NCBI RefSeq assembly: GCF_900465055.1
Contig: NZ_LS483250.1
Coordinates: 1,674,001 to 1,738,000 of the forward strand
Direction of reading: 5' to 3'
From: Moritella yayanosii
GTDB lineage: Bacteria > Pseudomonadota > Gammaproteobacteria > Enterobacterales > Moritellaceae
DNA length: 64,000 bases
A program made the position numbers and the translations under genes. This document shows positions 54,105 through 63,900 of the stretch, one piece after another (position 1 is the first letter of the stretch; each line of letters opens with the position of its first letter). The notes below the pieces were generated by a model. The model did not search any database and was not told where the DNA came from. It saw only the letters and a program-made list of their open reading frames with translations.

Positions 54105-55457
54105 ATGTTTGTCGGTTTTGACTACGGTACTTCTAACTGTGCCGTTGGGTATGTTAACAATGCTAACCCGGAACTTGTTTCTCTTGGCCAGAACAGTTCT
54201 TACCTCGCATCAACATTATATGCTTCGCACCGTAATATGATCCCTCACTGGGTCGCGCGTCACTTACCTGATTCAGTAGCAAAACCCAATTATCTGCAAT
54301 TACGCCGTGGTCCAATTCAAGCTGGCCGTAACTTAATTAATGATGGTTATGAAGACCAATTATTCTTTGGCCAAGAAGCCCTTGATACGTATCTAGAAGA
54401 TCCCAAAGAAGGTTACTACATCAAGTCACCAAAATCATTCTTAGGGGCCACCAGCTTAAGCCCAATGCAACTAGCGCTGATGGAAGATGTAGTGACGGCA
54501 ATGATCTGCAATATCAAACATAAAGCAGAAGCACAATTAGATAAACAAATAACCCAAGTTGTGATGGGTAAACCGGTGAACTTCCAAGGCCTGAAAGGCG
54601 AAGAAAGTAACCAACAAGCGTTATCACTATTAACCACCGCAGCACAACGTGCTGGCTTTAAAGATATTGAATTTCTGTATGAACCACTGGCGGCCGGTTT
54701 TGAATATGAACAAAGCCTCACCACAGAGAAAACCGTGCTTGTGGTCGATATCGGTGGTGGTACAACAGATTGTTCATTACTCAAGATGGGACCTGAAAAT
54801 TACGGTCTGAGTGATCGCTTCCAACATGTGTTAGGTTACTCAGGTGAACGTATTGGCGGTAATGATTTTGATATTCATTTTGCACAAAAATCATTAATGC
54901 CGCTCTTCGGCCTAGGCTCAAATTTAACCAGTGGCCTGCCTATGCCAGTAAAGCCATTCTGGGATGCGGTCGCGATTAATGACATCGGTTGTCAGACTGA
55001 TTTTTATAGCCAGCGCAGTCTTATTGGTTTAAAAGATTTATATCAAAACGCGGAACAAAAACAGTTAATTTCTAGATTACTCAATATGCAGCAACAAAAG
55101 CAAACTTATCAGGTGGTCAACCTTGCAGAGCAGATGAAAAAGCAATTGTCACAAGATACTAGCACCATCGCAGATTTAAGTTTTGTCGAAAATGGCTTAA
55201 CCTTGCCGTTATCCCGTCAAGCACTGGAAACAGCCACGGCGCCACAACTAACCAAAATAAAAGCATTAATGGATGAAGCGATCACACAAGCTCAAACAAC
55301 GCCAGATGTTATCTTTGTGACTGGTGGTACGGCGAAGTCGCCAATTATCTTCCAATATATTCAACAACACTATCCTCACTGTGAAATCATTATTGGTGAT
55401 CACTTTGGTAGTGTCACTAAAGGTTTAACCCGTTGGGCAGAGAAGCTTTTTTCTTAA
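54105..55457 (+). CDS. yegD: YegD, atypical Hsp70-family protein
   Basis: 450 residues, the length of E. coli YegD. The ATPase domain starts MFVGFDYGTSNCAVGYV (phosphate 1), VLVVDIGGGTTDCSLLKM is phosphate 2 (about 207-225) and IFVTGGTAKSPII is the adenosine motif (about 404-416). There is no substrate-binding C-terminal domain, so it is an actin-like ATPase of the Hsp70 family with unclear chaperone role. Monocistronic, with a good terminator downstream. Confidence 0.94.
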   Translation: MFVGFDYGTSNCAVGYVNNANPELVSLGQNSSYLASTLYASHRNMIPHWVARHLPDSVAKPNYLQLRRGPIQAGRNLINDGYEDQLFFGQEALDTYLEDPKEGYYIKSPKSFLGATSLSPMQLALMEDVVTAMICNIKHKAEAQLDKQITQVVMGKPVNFQGLKGEESNQQALSLLTTAAQRAGFKDIEFLYEPLAAGFEYEQSLTTEKTVLVVDIGGGTTDCSLLKMGPENYGLSDRFQHVLGYSGERIGGNDFDIHFAQKSLMPLFGLGSNLTSGLPMPVKPFWDAVAINDIGCQTDFYSQRSLIGLKDLYQNAEQKQLISRLLNMQQQKQTYQVVNLAEQMKKQLSQDTSTIADLSFVENGLTLPLSRQALETATAPQLTKIKALMDEAITQAQTTPDVIFVTGGTAKSPIIFQYIQQHYPHCEIIIGDHFGSVTKGLTRWAEKLFS

Positions 55458-55526
55458 TCAATGGTGCTTAATAAAGACTTAATAGCGACATGAAACCAAA
55501 TGTTAGATAAGTTTTCGATAGACAAT

Positions 55527-55558
55527 AAAAAAGGGCTGTGTGATACAGTCCTTTTTTT
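55527..55558. terminator. Terminator between yegD and the TraF-like gene
   Basis: AAGGGCTGT and ACAGTCCTT form a 9-bp stem (one G-T type mismatch) around GTGAT, flanked by A and T runs, so it works for both converging genes. Confidence 0.9.
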
Positions 55559-55593
55559 ATGCGCATTAAACGAAACTGGTTTATAAACCTAGC

Positions 55594-56724
55594 TTAGAAA
55601 GTGAAGCTTAAGCTCGCTGATGCGCCAACTTGATTATCACTACCGTAAGAACCCGCAACATCCAGGTTTAACGTGCCGAATGGGCTAATACCAATACCGG
55701 CAGTTAACGAGTCTTCCATCGTATCTTGCATATCATGCTCAAAGCCTGCGCGTAATTGCGCCCAGTGCCATGCATTAACTTCCACACCCACACGTGCGAA
55801 CTGGGTATTATCGTCTACATCCACATAACGAGTTTGCTCAGTTAAATCCACGTCAACACCAAAAGTGAAATATTCTGCAGCATACGCTAAACCTAACGTC
55901 GCTTGTGGGGTCATTTCATAAGTTTTATTCGTTGTTGACTGTATTTCTTGGGCTAATACATCTTTTATCGCTAACGCAACACGGTAATTGTTTTTCATCC
56001 ACACCGCACCTAAATCGAAGTTGAATGCTGTCACTTCTGCATCTGATTCATCTAACTCAACGTCAAAGTCGCTAACAGTTGTAATATCTGAATAGGTTTG
56101 TAATATTTGATATTTAGGTGTGACACCGAATGAAAATGACTCCCCGTAGATGGTATATTTTTTTGCTAAAGCAACACCCAATTCAGAATAACCAAAACCA
56201 GTTACCTCTACGGTTGAAGCTTCATAACGCCCTTGTGCAGTACCCGAAGCGTTATCTACATGAATTCTAGAAATGACCTCAACATAACCACGACCATATA
56301 TACTAACTGAAACATTATTACTTGGAATAGCAATTGCGAACGCAACACCCGCGGTTATATTTACAGGGGCATTACCATCAAGTTCATTGAGGTAATTATT
56401 GATATCAGCTTCAAAGCCTGGATTGTTATAGCCTGAATTCTCAAACTCTTCGATTGTATCTTGTAAATCAGTGATGGTTTCTAACGAGCTATCCGCGTCT
56501 TTTGCATTAACCCCGATGGCTGGCAATAAAATACCGATATCATCCGACTTATGAAATACGGCAAGTAATGCCGGATTATAAAGAGGCGCGACTAGATAAT
56601 CTGCGGTTGCAACACCGATATTACCCATTGCATTTGAGCGACCATCGGGTGCATAACTTGCGGCTGTTGAAGCTAAAGAGGTGAATGCCAGTGCGAGGCC
56701 AAGTGAAATTCCATTTTTTGACAT
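55594..56724 (-). CDS. TraF_2-type outer-membrane protein
   Basis: 376 residues. Signal peptide to about residue 21 (LASTAAS), then YAPDGRSNAMGNIGVATADYLVAPLYNPALLAVF, similar in style to FadL-type hatch regions with an NPA-like block. The rest is barrel-like strands, ending in SASLSFTF with terminal Phe. This is the family sometimes annotated as conjugal transfer TraF; no conjugation genes lie nearby, so the transfer role is not supported. It may be a porin-like channel. Monocistronic. Confidence 0.8.
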   Translation of the reverse strand: MSKNGISLGLALAFTSLASTAASYAPDGRSNAMGNIGVATADYLVAPLYNPALLAVFHKSDDIGILLPAIGVNAKDADSSLETITDLQDTIEEFENSGYNNPGFEADINNYLNELDGNAPVNITAGVAFAIAIPSNNVSVSIYGRGYVEVISRIHVDNASGTAQGRYEASTVEVTGFGYSELGVALAKKYTIYGESFSFGVTPKYQILQTYSDITTVSDFDVELDESDAEVTAFNFDLGAVWMKNNYRVALAIKDVLAQEIQSTTNKTYEMTPQATLGLAYAAEYFTFGVDVDLTEQTRYVDVDDNTQFARVGVEVNAWHWAQLRAGFEHDMQDTMEDSLTAGIGISPFGTLNLDVAGSYGSDNQVGASASLSFTF

Positions 56725-56859
56725 AGTATCAACCGTAGTCCTTATAATTTTAAGTAACTCGATTGTAGTCTGATAATGAATGCTGTGACACCAGCATTAA
56801 TGCTTTAGTTCAAATTATGATGAAAAGATCATAAAATAATTAATACTATAGTACTAGGA

Positions 56860-58014
56860 TCACCCTTTAATACTTTTTAGTACTTGTGCTAATCGATTAA
56901 CTGCCAACAATAGATCTGCATGACAGGCATTGGTAAAATTCAACCTAAATGCAGCACCCTTCCCGACTTCTGATTGATAGAATACCGAGCTAGGGACGAC
57001 AGCAACACCCACTGCAAGCATGTCTTTAGCAAGATTGTCTACATTACATTCCGGCAGACGTAGCCAAATAAACATACCGCCTTCTACTGGTTCAAACTGA
57101 CAATTGTCTGGCAATTTCGCGGTTAATAAATCCGCTAGATATTGATAACGTTGACGATATAACTGTCGAAGTCCATCTAAATGTTTTGGAAAGTCTTCAT
57201 GTTGTAATAGATCCAGCAGCACAGCTTGCATTGGTTGACTTGAATGTAAATCAGCACCTTGTTTTACACGTTCGAGTGCAGAGATCCAATTCTTAGGACC
57301 GCTCACTAAACCTAAACGGATCCCTGGCGTAGCTATCTTAGAATATGAACGCAGTACAATCGCCTGTTCTGGGCAGAAGCTAGATACCAAAGGTAGCTCA
57401 GTACCCGCAAAACGTAATTCACGGTAAGGGGCATCTTCAATCAGTGCCACGTTATATTGCTGACACAATAGCGCGACTTTTTTACGTACTTCAAGCGACC
57501 AACATACCCCGGTTGGATTATGGAAATCAGGTACTGCATAAAACATTTTGATCGTATTATTGGCGAAGCATTGCTCTAATTCTTGTAAATCAGGGCCGTC
57601 TTCGCGCTGCTGAATACTTTCAATGCTAGCTTGTGCTAATCCAAATACCTGTAAAGCGCCTAAGTAGCTAGGTGCTTCCATCACCACTTTGTCACCCGCG
57701 TCTAAAAATGCACGGGCAATCAAATCTAAACCTTGTTGCGAACCAGTACATACCAACGCATCTTGCTGGTCAGATAATTGGTAACATTCACGGAAATAAG
57801 CTAATAAAGGTCCATATCCTGCGGTACTACCGTATTGGAACAGTTCTGAACGCGTAGTCAATTGTTGAATACTCTGTTCCATAAGCGCTAATGGGAAATG
57901 CTCACCATCAGGTAACCCCCCCGCTAATGAGATGACATCTGCTGAGTTAGCGACACTCAAAATTTCTCGAATGTAAGACGGTTTAATGGCTTGTAATGAT
58001 TTCGCTAACTGCAT
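56860..58014 (-). CDS. PLP-dependent aminotransferase (class I/II)
   Basis: 384 residues. The PLP lysine is in LRSYSKIATPGIRLG (about residue 230). SLAGGLPDGEHFP near the start and YAVPDFHNPTGVCWS (about 155-170, Asn binding PLP) match 2-aminoadipate/aromatic aminotransferases of the MocR-fold group without the DNA-binding domain. The carboxylate-binding Arg is in AFRLNFTNA near the end. The divergent AraC regulator suggests control by an amino acid or derivative; substrate unknown. Confidence 0.9.
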   Translation of the reverse strand: MQLAKSLQAIKPSYIREILSVANSADVISLAGGLPDGEHFPLALMEQSIQQLTTRSELFQYGSTAGYGPLLAYFRECYQLSDQQDALVCTGSQQGLDLIARAFLDAGDKVVMEAPSYLGALQVFGLAQASIESIQQREDGPDLQELEQCFANNTIKMFYAVPDFHNPTGVCWSLEVRKKVALLCQQYNVALIEDAPYRELRFAGTELPLVSSFCPEQAIVLRSYSKIATPGIRLGLVSGPKNWISALERVKQGADLHSSQPMQAVLLDLLQHEDFPKHLDGLRQLYRQRYQYLADLLTAKLPDNCQFEPVEGGMFIWLRLPECNVDNLAKDMLAVGVAVVPSSVFYQSEVGKGAAFRLNFTNACHADLLLAVNRLAQVLKSIKG

Positions 58015-58073
58015 AGTGTATCTCTCTGATGATAAATAACGACGTAATTCACATTCATACTACGGAGATAAAT

Positions 58074-58121
58074 TTGACATGGCATGTCCATTTATGCGCT
58101 TATAGATGTCCATTTATGCTT
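58074..58121 (+). promoter_or_regulatory. Direct repeats over the AraC-gene promoter
   Basis: ATGTCCATTTATGC occurs at 58084-58097 and again at 58106-58119, 22 bp apart (two helical turns), next to a TTGACA at 58074-58079. Direct repeats with this spacing are typical binding sites of AraC-family regulators, and the divergent aminotransferase gene shares this region, so autoregulation and joint control are plausible. Confidence 0.6.
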
Positions 58122-58134
58122 TTATAAGATCACT

Positions 58135-59034
58135 ATGCCTATAACACCGCTTTTGAGCCCGTCTTCAAATCAGCAGACATCACGCATCAACGATGTACTC
58201 AATTTTATTCATCGTGATATCAGTGCTGAATTACCTGCGCGACAACTAGCAAAAGTAGCAGCTTATTCTGAACAACACTTTCACCGTGTGTTCAAAAGTG
58301 TTGTCGGCGAATCCGTCCATCAATACATTCGCCGTAGCCGTTTGGAGTTTGCTGCTAACCAGTTAATGTTTGATACCCGCAGTTCGGTGGTCACGGTTGC
58401 GACTAAATCAGGCTTTGCTTCGGTATCTTCTTTTAGCCGTGCATTTAAAGCCACCTTTGCCATGTCACCAGGTGAATGGCGCCGTAAAGACTTAGCCACC
58501 AGCACGCCACCCTATTTACGCGATCCAGAAATTGCGGCAGCTTATTCACGCATTCAAAATCATATATTACCTCGTGTACAGCTTATTCAATTACCAGAAA
58601 GGCATGTGGCTTATGTTCGCCATCAAGGTTATGGACGTTCAATTCGCCTTGCTTGGCAAACTCTGCTGGCGTGGGCAAACGTGGAAGGTCGAAGTTATCA
58701 GCAACAATTTGGCTTACATCACTCTAACCCGGCATTCGTCGCTTTAGAGCAGTGCCGTTATGTCGCTTGTTTAGCCATAGATAAACCATTATTACGCCGC
58801 GGCACAGTAAACAGCATGGTGATCCCTGGCGGTTTACACGCTGTGTTTAAGCTAACCGGGAAATATGGAGAGTTACTGCCGTATTTAAGTAAGATCATTG
58901 AGCAATGGTTGCCGTCATCAGGTTTTAAAATGCAGTCAACGCCAGCCTATGTGCATTACCAGAAGAATCATTTTTTAGACGAGGATGAGCAGTTCGAATT
59001 ACAATTCTGCCTACCTGTATCAACCTTCTTCTAG
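58135..59034 (+). CDS. AraC-family regulator with GyrI-like effector domain
   Basis: 299 residues. Two helix-turn-helix motifs lie at the N-terminus (INDVLNFIHRDISAELPARQLAKVAAYSEQHFHRVFKSVVGESVHQYIRRSRLEFAANQL and VATKSGFASVSSFSRAFKATFAMSPGEWR), unlike most AraC proteins where they are C-terminal. The C-terminal half (about 125-299) is a GyrI/SOUL-like ligand-binding domain. This matches the Rob/SoxS-GyrI type arrangement. An ATG at 58084 would add 17 residues over the direct repeats; I prefer 58135 but this is uncertain. It is divergent from the aminotransferase gene. Confidence 0.88.
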   Translation: MPITPLLSPSSNQQTSRINDVLNFIHRDISAELPARQLAKVAAYSEQHFHRVFKSVVGESVHQYIRRSRLEFAANQLMFDTRSSVVTVATKSGFASVSSFSRAFKATFAMSPGEWRRKDLATSTPPYLRDPEIAAAYSRIQNHILPRVQLIQLPERHVAYVRHQGYGRSIRLAWQTLLAWANVEGRSYQQQFGLHHSNPAFVALEQCRYVACLAIDKPLLRRGTVNSMVIPGGLHAVFKLTGKYGELLPYLSKIIEQWLPSSGFKMQSTPAYVHYQKNHFLDEDEQFELQFCLPVSTFF

Positions 59035-59080
59035 TGCAGTTACTTTCAAGACAGGAACAGGAATAGAACGCTAGATAGCA

Positions 59081-59115
59081 AAAAGCCGGAACTTAAATGA
59101 ATAAGTTCCGGCTTC
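59081..59115 (-). terminator. Terminator of tRNA-Ser copy 2
   Basis: GCCGGAACTTA and TAAGTTCCGGC pair around AATGAA, with a T-run on the minus strand, just downstream of the tRNA. The same hairpin follows copy 3. Confidence 0.92.
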
Positions 59116-59125
59116 TCTAATTAGA

Positions 59126-59216
59126 TGGCGGAGGAGGAGAGATTTGAACTCTCGAGGAGCTATTAACCCCTGCTGGTTTTCAAGACCAGTGCATTCGGCC
59201 ACTCTGCCACCCCTCC
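59126..59216 (-). tRNA. tRNA-Ser (anticodon TGA), copy 2
   Basis: Identical over all 91 bases to the gene at 2293-2383: same acceptor, TGA anticodon, long variable arm and encoded CCA. It lies 10 bp before its terminator on the minus strand. Confidence 0.97.
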
Positions 59217-59457
59217 GCAGCAGGTTTGAATAATAGGTCAAACTCAGTTGTTTGTAAACACACGTCACAGAATAAATTATAATTTCATTTCAGTCAGTTA
59301 AATAACCAACCAATTGTATAAAAACACAACACAGCATTGAATTTCACGGACTGCATATGAACTAAATAGTGCAATCATCATGATCAAATACTAGGCGTTG
59401 ATTATTTTTATGAAATTAAAATTAGAAAAGAATAAAAGAATAAAAGTCGTAAAAAGC

Positions 59458-59495
59458 AAAAAGCCGGAACTTAAATGAATAAGTTCCGGCTTTTC
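59458..59495 (-). terminator. Terminator of tRNA-Ser copy 3
   Basis: The same GCCGGAACTTA/TAAGTTCCGGC hairpin as at 59081, followed on the minus strand by a T-run. The arms are identical between the two copies. Confidence 0.92.
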
Positions 59496-59503
59496 TAAAT
59501 AGA

Positions 59504-59594
59504 TGGCGGAGGAGGAGAGATTTGAACTCTCGAGGAGCTATTAACCCCTGCTGGTTTTCAAGACCAGTGCATTCGGCCACTCTGCCACCCCTCC
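59504..59594 (-). tRNA. tRNA-Ser (anticodon TGA), copy 3
   Basis: Identical in sequence to the copies at 2293 and 59126. It starts 378 bp from copy 2, with its own matching terminator, pointing to duplication of a tRNA-terminator unit. Confidence 0.97.
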
Positions 59595-59779
59595 GCAGCA
59601 AGATGTGCATAATAGAGTAAGCATCCGTATTTGTAAATAAAATATAGCCAAATAAAGCAGAACTGAAAAACAACGGGTTAAAATACAGCCCAACTGGTTA
59701 ATATAGAAACTAACAGTGTAATTTAAACACCGAGCACTCCGTTAATGCCCGATATCAAAGTAACTAAAATAAGCGAAAT

Positions 59780-60517
59780 TTAGCTAACATCTGTCACTAA
59801 CGCCATCTTACGACGTAAATATGCGATCTGTTGCATATGAGGTAGATTTTTCGGACAATTGTCCTCACAACCCAATAACGTCATACAACCAAAGACCCCG
59901 TCCTGACTGCCAATAACGTGATAGAAATCAATATCTTGACGATCATCGCGCGGATCTAATTCAAAACGCGCTAACTTCATTAATCCCACTGCGCCCACAA
60001 AAGTATCGCGCATCTGTTTGGTCGCACAAGCAGATACACAAACACCACATTCCACACAACGGTCTAACTCGTACAATTTAGCCGCTTGTTCTGGCTCCAT
60101 TGGTGCTTCGATATGATGCATGTCTTTATCTGTTGGTAACGGATGTAACCAGAGTTTTAAACGCTCGGCCAATTCACGCATAAATTTACCGGTATCAACC
60201 GACAAATCGCCGATCAATTTAAAACCCGGTAACGGCATTAAAGTGATCTCACCTTTCGGATAAGTACTCGTTAAAGTACGGCAGGCTAAAGTGGGCAATC
60301 CATTCACTACCATTGCACAACTACCACAGATCCCGGCACGGCAGACAAAGTCAAACTGCAACGAGCTATCTTGCTGCTCTCTGATCATATTTAACGCAAT
60401 AAAAACCGTCATACCTGGCGCTTCTTGTAACTGATAACGCTCCATTTTCGGTTTGTCTCCAGGTACTTGTGGATCATGACGAAAAATATTAAAAGTAAGG
60501 TTACGTCCTAGGCTCAT
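59780..60517 (-). CDS. frdB: Fumarate reductase/succinate dehydrogenase iron-sulfur subunit
   Basis: 245 residues. The N-terminal 2Fe-2S site is [15 protein letters not shown] with a later Cys in LACRT; the C-terminal ferredoxin domain has [13 protein letters not shown] and [10 protein letters not shown], together giving the ligands of 4Fe-4S and 3Fe-4S clusters. It passes electrons between the flavoprotein and the quinone-binding membrane subunit. Its ATG overlaps the frdA stop (ATGA), so the frdC-frdA-frdB order is translationally coupled at this end. Length and order match the Wolinella-type enzyme. Confidence 0.95.
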   Translation of the reverse strand: MSLGRNLTFNIFRHDPQVPGDKPKMERYQLQEAPGMTVFIALNMIREQQDSSLQFDFVCRAGICGSCAMVVNGLPTLACRTLTSTYPKGEITLMPLPGFKLIGDLSVDTGKFMRELAERLKLWLHPLPTDKDMHHIEAPMEPEQAAKLYELDRCVECGVCVSACATKQMRDTFVGAVGLMKLARFELDPRDDRQDIDFYHVIGSQDGVFGCMTLLGCEDNCPKNLPHMQQIAYLRRKMALVTDVS

Positions 60518-62577
60518 AGCTGTTTTTCTCCAACCAGATTAGTCGATTTCTTTAATGAATGAATGGTATCATCGGTCGTATTTCCACGTTTAGACGTCGG
60601 CACAAAAGTTTCATTTAGACGTTCATTCCTTGGCATTAACGCTTCCGGTAAAGTAAATGGCATTAACGCCTCTTGCCTGCTAAAACGATCGGCATCATCG
60701 TCTAAGTCAGCTAGAATACTGGCGATCTGTTGCTCACGTTTTTCAGTATCAGGATGAGAAATCGCATTATCATTACCATAACCTCGATAACCCGGTGGAA
60801 GTTCCATCGTCATCACATCTAAATCTTCATAATGCAATTCAGGCTCTAATGAATCGGCATCAGGCCAAGTGGCTAAGGTTCTGTTTAGCCAATCTTTATC
60901 ATTACGTTGCGGGAAATCTTCACGGGCATGGGCTCCTCGGCTTTCGGTACGGGCAGCAGCACCACACGCCACCGTCAAGGCAACTCTTAGCATACGGGTT
61001 ACTCTTAATGCTGCCACTAATTCAGGGTTAGAATGACGTTTTTTACATTTAACCACAATATTTTTACTACGTACTAACAAAGCCTTCAGTTCATTTACCG
61101 CTTTATCAAGTTCCTTTCCATTACGGAAGATACCCACATAGCTCATCATGATCCGCTGCATTTCACTAGTGAGTTTGAAAACATTTTCTGCATTTTCTTT
61201 TTCACCATATAACAAACCATCAATTTCAGTTTGCAATGCGTTCACGCTTTTCTCGATCAATGCCGTATCCAGATACAAGCTATTTTGATGGCAGAAATCG
61301 GCAACGTATTTACCGACTATCATGCCGGCAACAACAGTTTCTGCGATGGAATTACCGCCTAATCGGTTAAAACCATGCATATCCCAGCAAGCTGCTTCAC
61401 CAACACTAAATAAGCCTTTTAATTGCGGACTTTCGCCTCGTTCATTCGTACGGATCCCGCCCATAGAATAGTGCTGGGTCGGCCGTACCGGGATCCAATC
61501 TGTTACCGGATCAATCCCCAGGAAGTTTTCACAGATCTCTTTGACTTCCCGTAAGTTAGTTTCAATATGTTTACGACCGAGTAAGGTAATATCTAACCAC
61601 AGATGCGGGCCATACTGACTGTCAACGCCTTTGCCTTTGCGCATATGCTCGGTCATCCGACGAGATACTACATCCCGGGAAGCAAGTTCTTTTTTCTCCG
61701 GCTCATAATCCGGCATAAAACGATGACCGTCTTTATCCCGTAATAATCCACCGTCACCGCGGCAACCTTCCGTGGTCAGAATACCAACCGGCACAATAGC
61801 AGTGGGATGGAACTGCACCGCTTCCATATTACCTAAGGTGGCCACACCGGTATCGAGTGCTAATGCCTGACCGATACCTTCACAAATAATAGCATTAGTC
61901 GAAACCGCATATATGCGCCCGTAACCACCGGTTGCTACTGTTGTCGCTTTCCCGATATAAGCGCGCAATTCACCCGTCACTAAACAACGAGCCACTACAC
62001 CATGACAACGCTTGCCATCATGGATCAAGGCCAGTGCTTCAATACGTTCATGCACCGGAATATTCATTTCGATGGCTTTGTTGTCCATCGCATACAATAA
62101 TGAATGACCAGTACCGTCCGCGGTATAACAGGTACGCCATTTTTTAGTACCACCAAAGTCACGGGCGTTGATCAAACCATGGGCTTCTTCCGCTTCTTCA
62201 ATCGTTACTTTTTCCGCATTCATGATCACCTGTCTGGGACCTTTAGTAATTCGACTCCAAGGTACTCCCCAGTTATTCATCTCACGCACTGCTTTCGGTG
62301 CACAATGGGTAAACATCCTTGCGACTACTTGATCACAACCCCAGTCAGAGCCTTTTACGGTATCTGAAAAATGAATGTCTTCATCATCGCCCAAACCCTT
62401 TACGGTATTAGCCAAACTCGCCTGCATGCCGCCCTGCGCCGCAGCTGAATGCGAACGTTTGGCCGGAATAAGGGATAATACGACGGTATCTAAGCCCTGC
62501 TCCTTTGCAGCAATCGCTACGCGCAAACCAGCTAATCCAGCACCTACTACTAAACAATCTGTATAAATTATTTTCAC
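60514..62577 (-). CDS. frdA: Fumarate reductase/succinate dehydrogenase flavoprotein
   Basis: 687 residues. [18 protein letters not shown] is the FAD-binding Rossmann start; [14 protein letters not shown] contains the His that carries covalent [24 protein letters not shown] and [15 protein letters not shown] are active-site blocks. A C-terminal extension (about residues 600-687, acidic then Leu/Pro rich) is longer than in E. coli FrdA and fits the Wolinella/epsilon type. It oxidises quinol with fumarate, or the reverse, in anaerobic respiration. The start lies 10 bp after the frdC stop, in the same operon. Confidence 0.95.
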   Translation of the reverse strand: MKIIYTDCLVVGAGLAGLRVAIAAKEQGLDTVVLSLIPAKRSHSAAAQGGMQASLANTVKGLGDDEDIHFSDTVKGSDWGCDQVVARMFTHCAPKAVREMNNWGVPWSRITKGPRQVIMNAEKVTIEEAEEAHGLINARDFGGTKKWRTCYTADGTGHSLLYAMDNKAIEMNIPVHERIEALALIHDGKRCHGVVARCLVTGELRAYIGKATTVATGGYGRIYAVSTNAIICEGIGQALALDTGVATLGNMEAVQFHPTAIVPVGILTTEGCRGDGGLLRDKDGHRFMPDYEPEKKELASRDVVSRRMTEHMRKGKGVDSQYGPHLWLDITLLGRKHIETNLREVKEICENFLGIDPVTDWIPVRPTQHYSMGGIRTNERGESPQLKGLFSVGEAACWDMHGFNRLGGNSIAETVVAGMIVGKYVADFCHQNSLYLDTALIEKSVNALQTEIDGLLYGEKENAENVFKLTSEMQRIMMSYVGIFRNGKELDKAVNELKALLVRSKNIVVKCKKRHSNPELVAALRVTRMLRVALTVACGAAARTESRGAHAREDFPQRNDKDWLNRTLATWPDADSLEPELHYEDLDVMTMELPPGYRGYGNDNAISHPDTEKREQQIASILADLDDDADRFSRQEALMPFTLPEALMPRNERLNETFVPTSKRGNTTDDTIHSLKKSTNLVGEKQL

Positions 62578-62587
62578 ATTGACCCCT

Positions 62588-63256
62588 TTATGCGCTGACG
62601 TGCGGTAAGAAAGCTAAAATTGAAGCTGTGCCGATAGCCACAAACACCACACTGATGATATTTTTAATTTTTTTAATACGAACACGAGTATTTAAATCAC
62701 GCACTGCACCCCATTTAAGAGCCACTCGATAAATACCGATCGCAGCGTGCATTTCAGCAGCAAACAAGAGAGGGAAATATAATAACCAAGCATGGTCCCG
62801 CCAGATCCGTATTGCCGAACCAACCGGTCCTATCGTTTCTGGCGCTGAGCCGATTAGCCATAAATGTACTGGTAAAGCGACCATAATAATCACCCCAGTA
62901 ATAGCTTGCCATACCCATAACCGCGTATCAGCATGATTGATAACATTAAGCTGATTGCGCAGAGCTAATTGTTGTTTTAAATTCAGCGGCATCTTATGCA
63001 TAACAGCCAGCATATGCATTAGAGCCAAGACCCCAATGACAATAGCAATTAACGTTACGACCCAGGGGTAACCATGACCGTCATCGGTCATAAATTTTAA
63101 TTCCATCACCCCAGCAACCCAACTCATGGCTTTACCGCCGAGTAAAATAGAGGATACTAAGATCACGTGTGTCCATAGAAACAGAGTAAGTAAAACGCCT
63201 GTCCCACTTTGCATTACATCCAGTCTACCACTCCAATTTATATTCTTAAATTTCAT
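62588..63256 (-). CDS. frdC: Fumarate reductase cytochrome b subunit
   Basis: 222 residues with five membrane helices. Histidines at [29 protein letters not shown] and [12 protein letters not shown] are placed as the haem ligands of a di-haem B-type quinol:fumarate reductase such as that of Wolinella. The ATG at 63256 ([10 protein letters not shown]) has AAGGG upstream; an in-frame ATG at 63328 adds 24 residues and looks non-coding. It is the first gene of the frdCAB operon. Direction of the reaction (succinate or fumarate) cannot be settled here. Confidence 0.92.
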   Translation of the reverse strand: MKFKNINWSGRLDVMQSGTGVLLTLFLWTHVILVSSILLGGKAMSWVAGVMELKFMTDDGHGYPWVVTLIAIVIGVLALMHMLAVMHKMPLNLKQQLALRNQLNVINHADTRLWVWQAITGVIIMVALPVHLWLIGSAPETIGPVGSAIRIWRDHAWLLYFPLLFAAEMHAAIGIYRVALKWGAVRDLNTRVRIKKIKNIISVVFVAIGTASILAFLPHVSA

Positions 63257-63491
63257 ATCTCCGCCCTTAATTACCTCGATATAGGTATTGTCGTTCGAGT
63301 AAGGAGTACAAACAGTGAGGTCGATCAATTGTTGATAATATATTAATTTTTAATTGAAAATAACGCGATACAATATGGATAATGAGACTTAATACGGAGT
63401 AACGTGGCTTCGCATGATAACAATTGAGGGGGAAAGGGCAATTATAAAAAGAACCAAAATTGAGATTTTAGTTCTTTAAATACATTAAATA

Positions 63492-63899
63492 TTATTTATT
63501 ATTTATTATGCTATTTTGTCCCCAATTAAGCGACGACCAATGGTGTCCAGATAAAACTAACAGGCCAGCAAAAATACCTAGATTTTTGATAAAGTTTTGC
63601 ATTTCATGCCCACCTTCTATACCCGTTAAATTCCAGAAGTCATGTAGATTAATATTAATAACAATAACGAGCCCAGCTAACAACAATGCGACAATGGCAG
63701 TATAACGATTGGCAATAAGCAAGATAGCTGCAACAATCTGGAATACACCTGCCGCCGCGAGCAGCACAGGTACAAACGGCATGTTATGCTTTTCCATTAA
63801 ACCGATATGCATGTCCCAAGATACAAACTTCATAATGCCTGGAATTAAGAAGTACAACGCCAACATGATGCGGCCAACGGTTAATAACACCTTATTCAT
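63492..63899 (-). CDS. DoxX-family membrane protein
   Basis: 135 residues with four membrane helices: LTVGRIMLALYFLIPGIMKF, VPVLLAAAGVFQIVAAILLIA, AIVALLLAGLVIVININ and NLGIFAGLLVLSGHHW. The R-x-ALYFL-x-PGIMKF start is the DoxX signature. DoxX proteins take part in thiosulfate oxidation or oxidative-stress protection. It begins 1 bp after the stop of the Ohr-like gene, so the two should be cotranscribed. Confidence 0.9.
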   Translation of the reverse strand: MNKVLLTVGRIMLALYFLIPGIMKFVSWDMHIGLMEKHNMPFVPVLLAAAGVFQIVAAILLIANRYTAIVALLLAGLVIVININLHDFWNLTGIEGGHEMQNFIKNLGIFAGLLVLSGHHWSSLNWGQNSIINNK

Positions 63900-63900
63900 C

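Noticed and set aside
59071-59673. Short minus-strand open frames across the tRNA-Ser genes
   Set aside because: They translate the tRNA and its flanks (GGRVAECTGLENQQG), identical in both copies. Not proteins.
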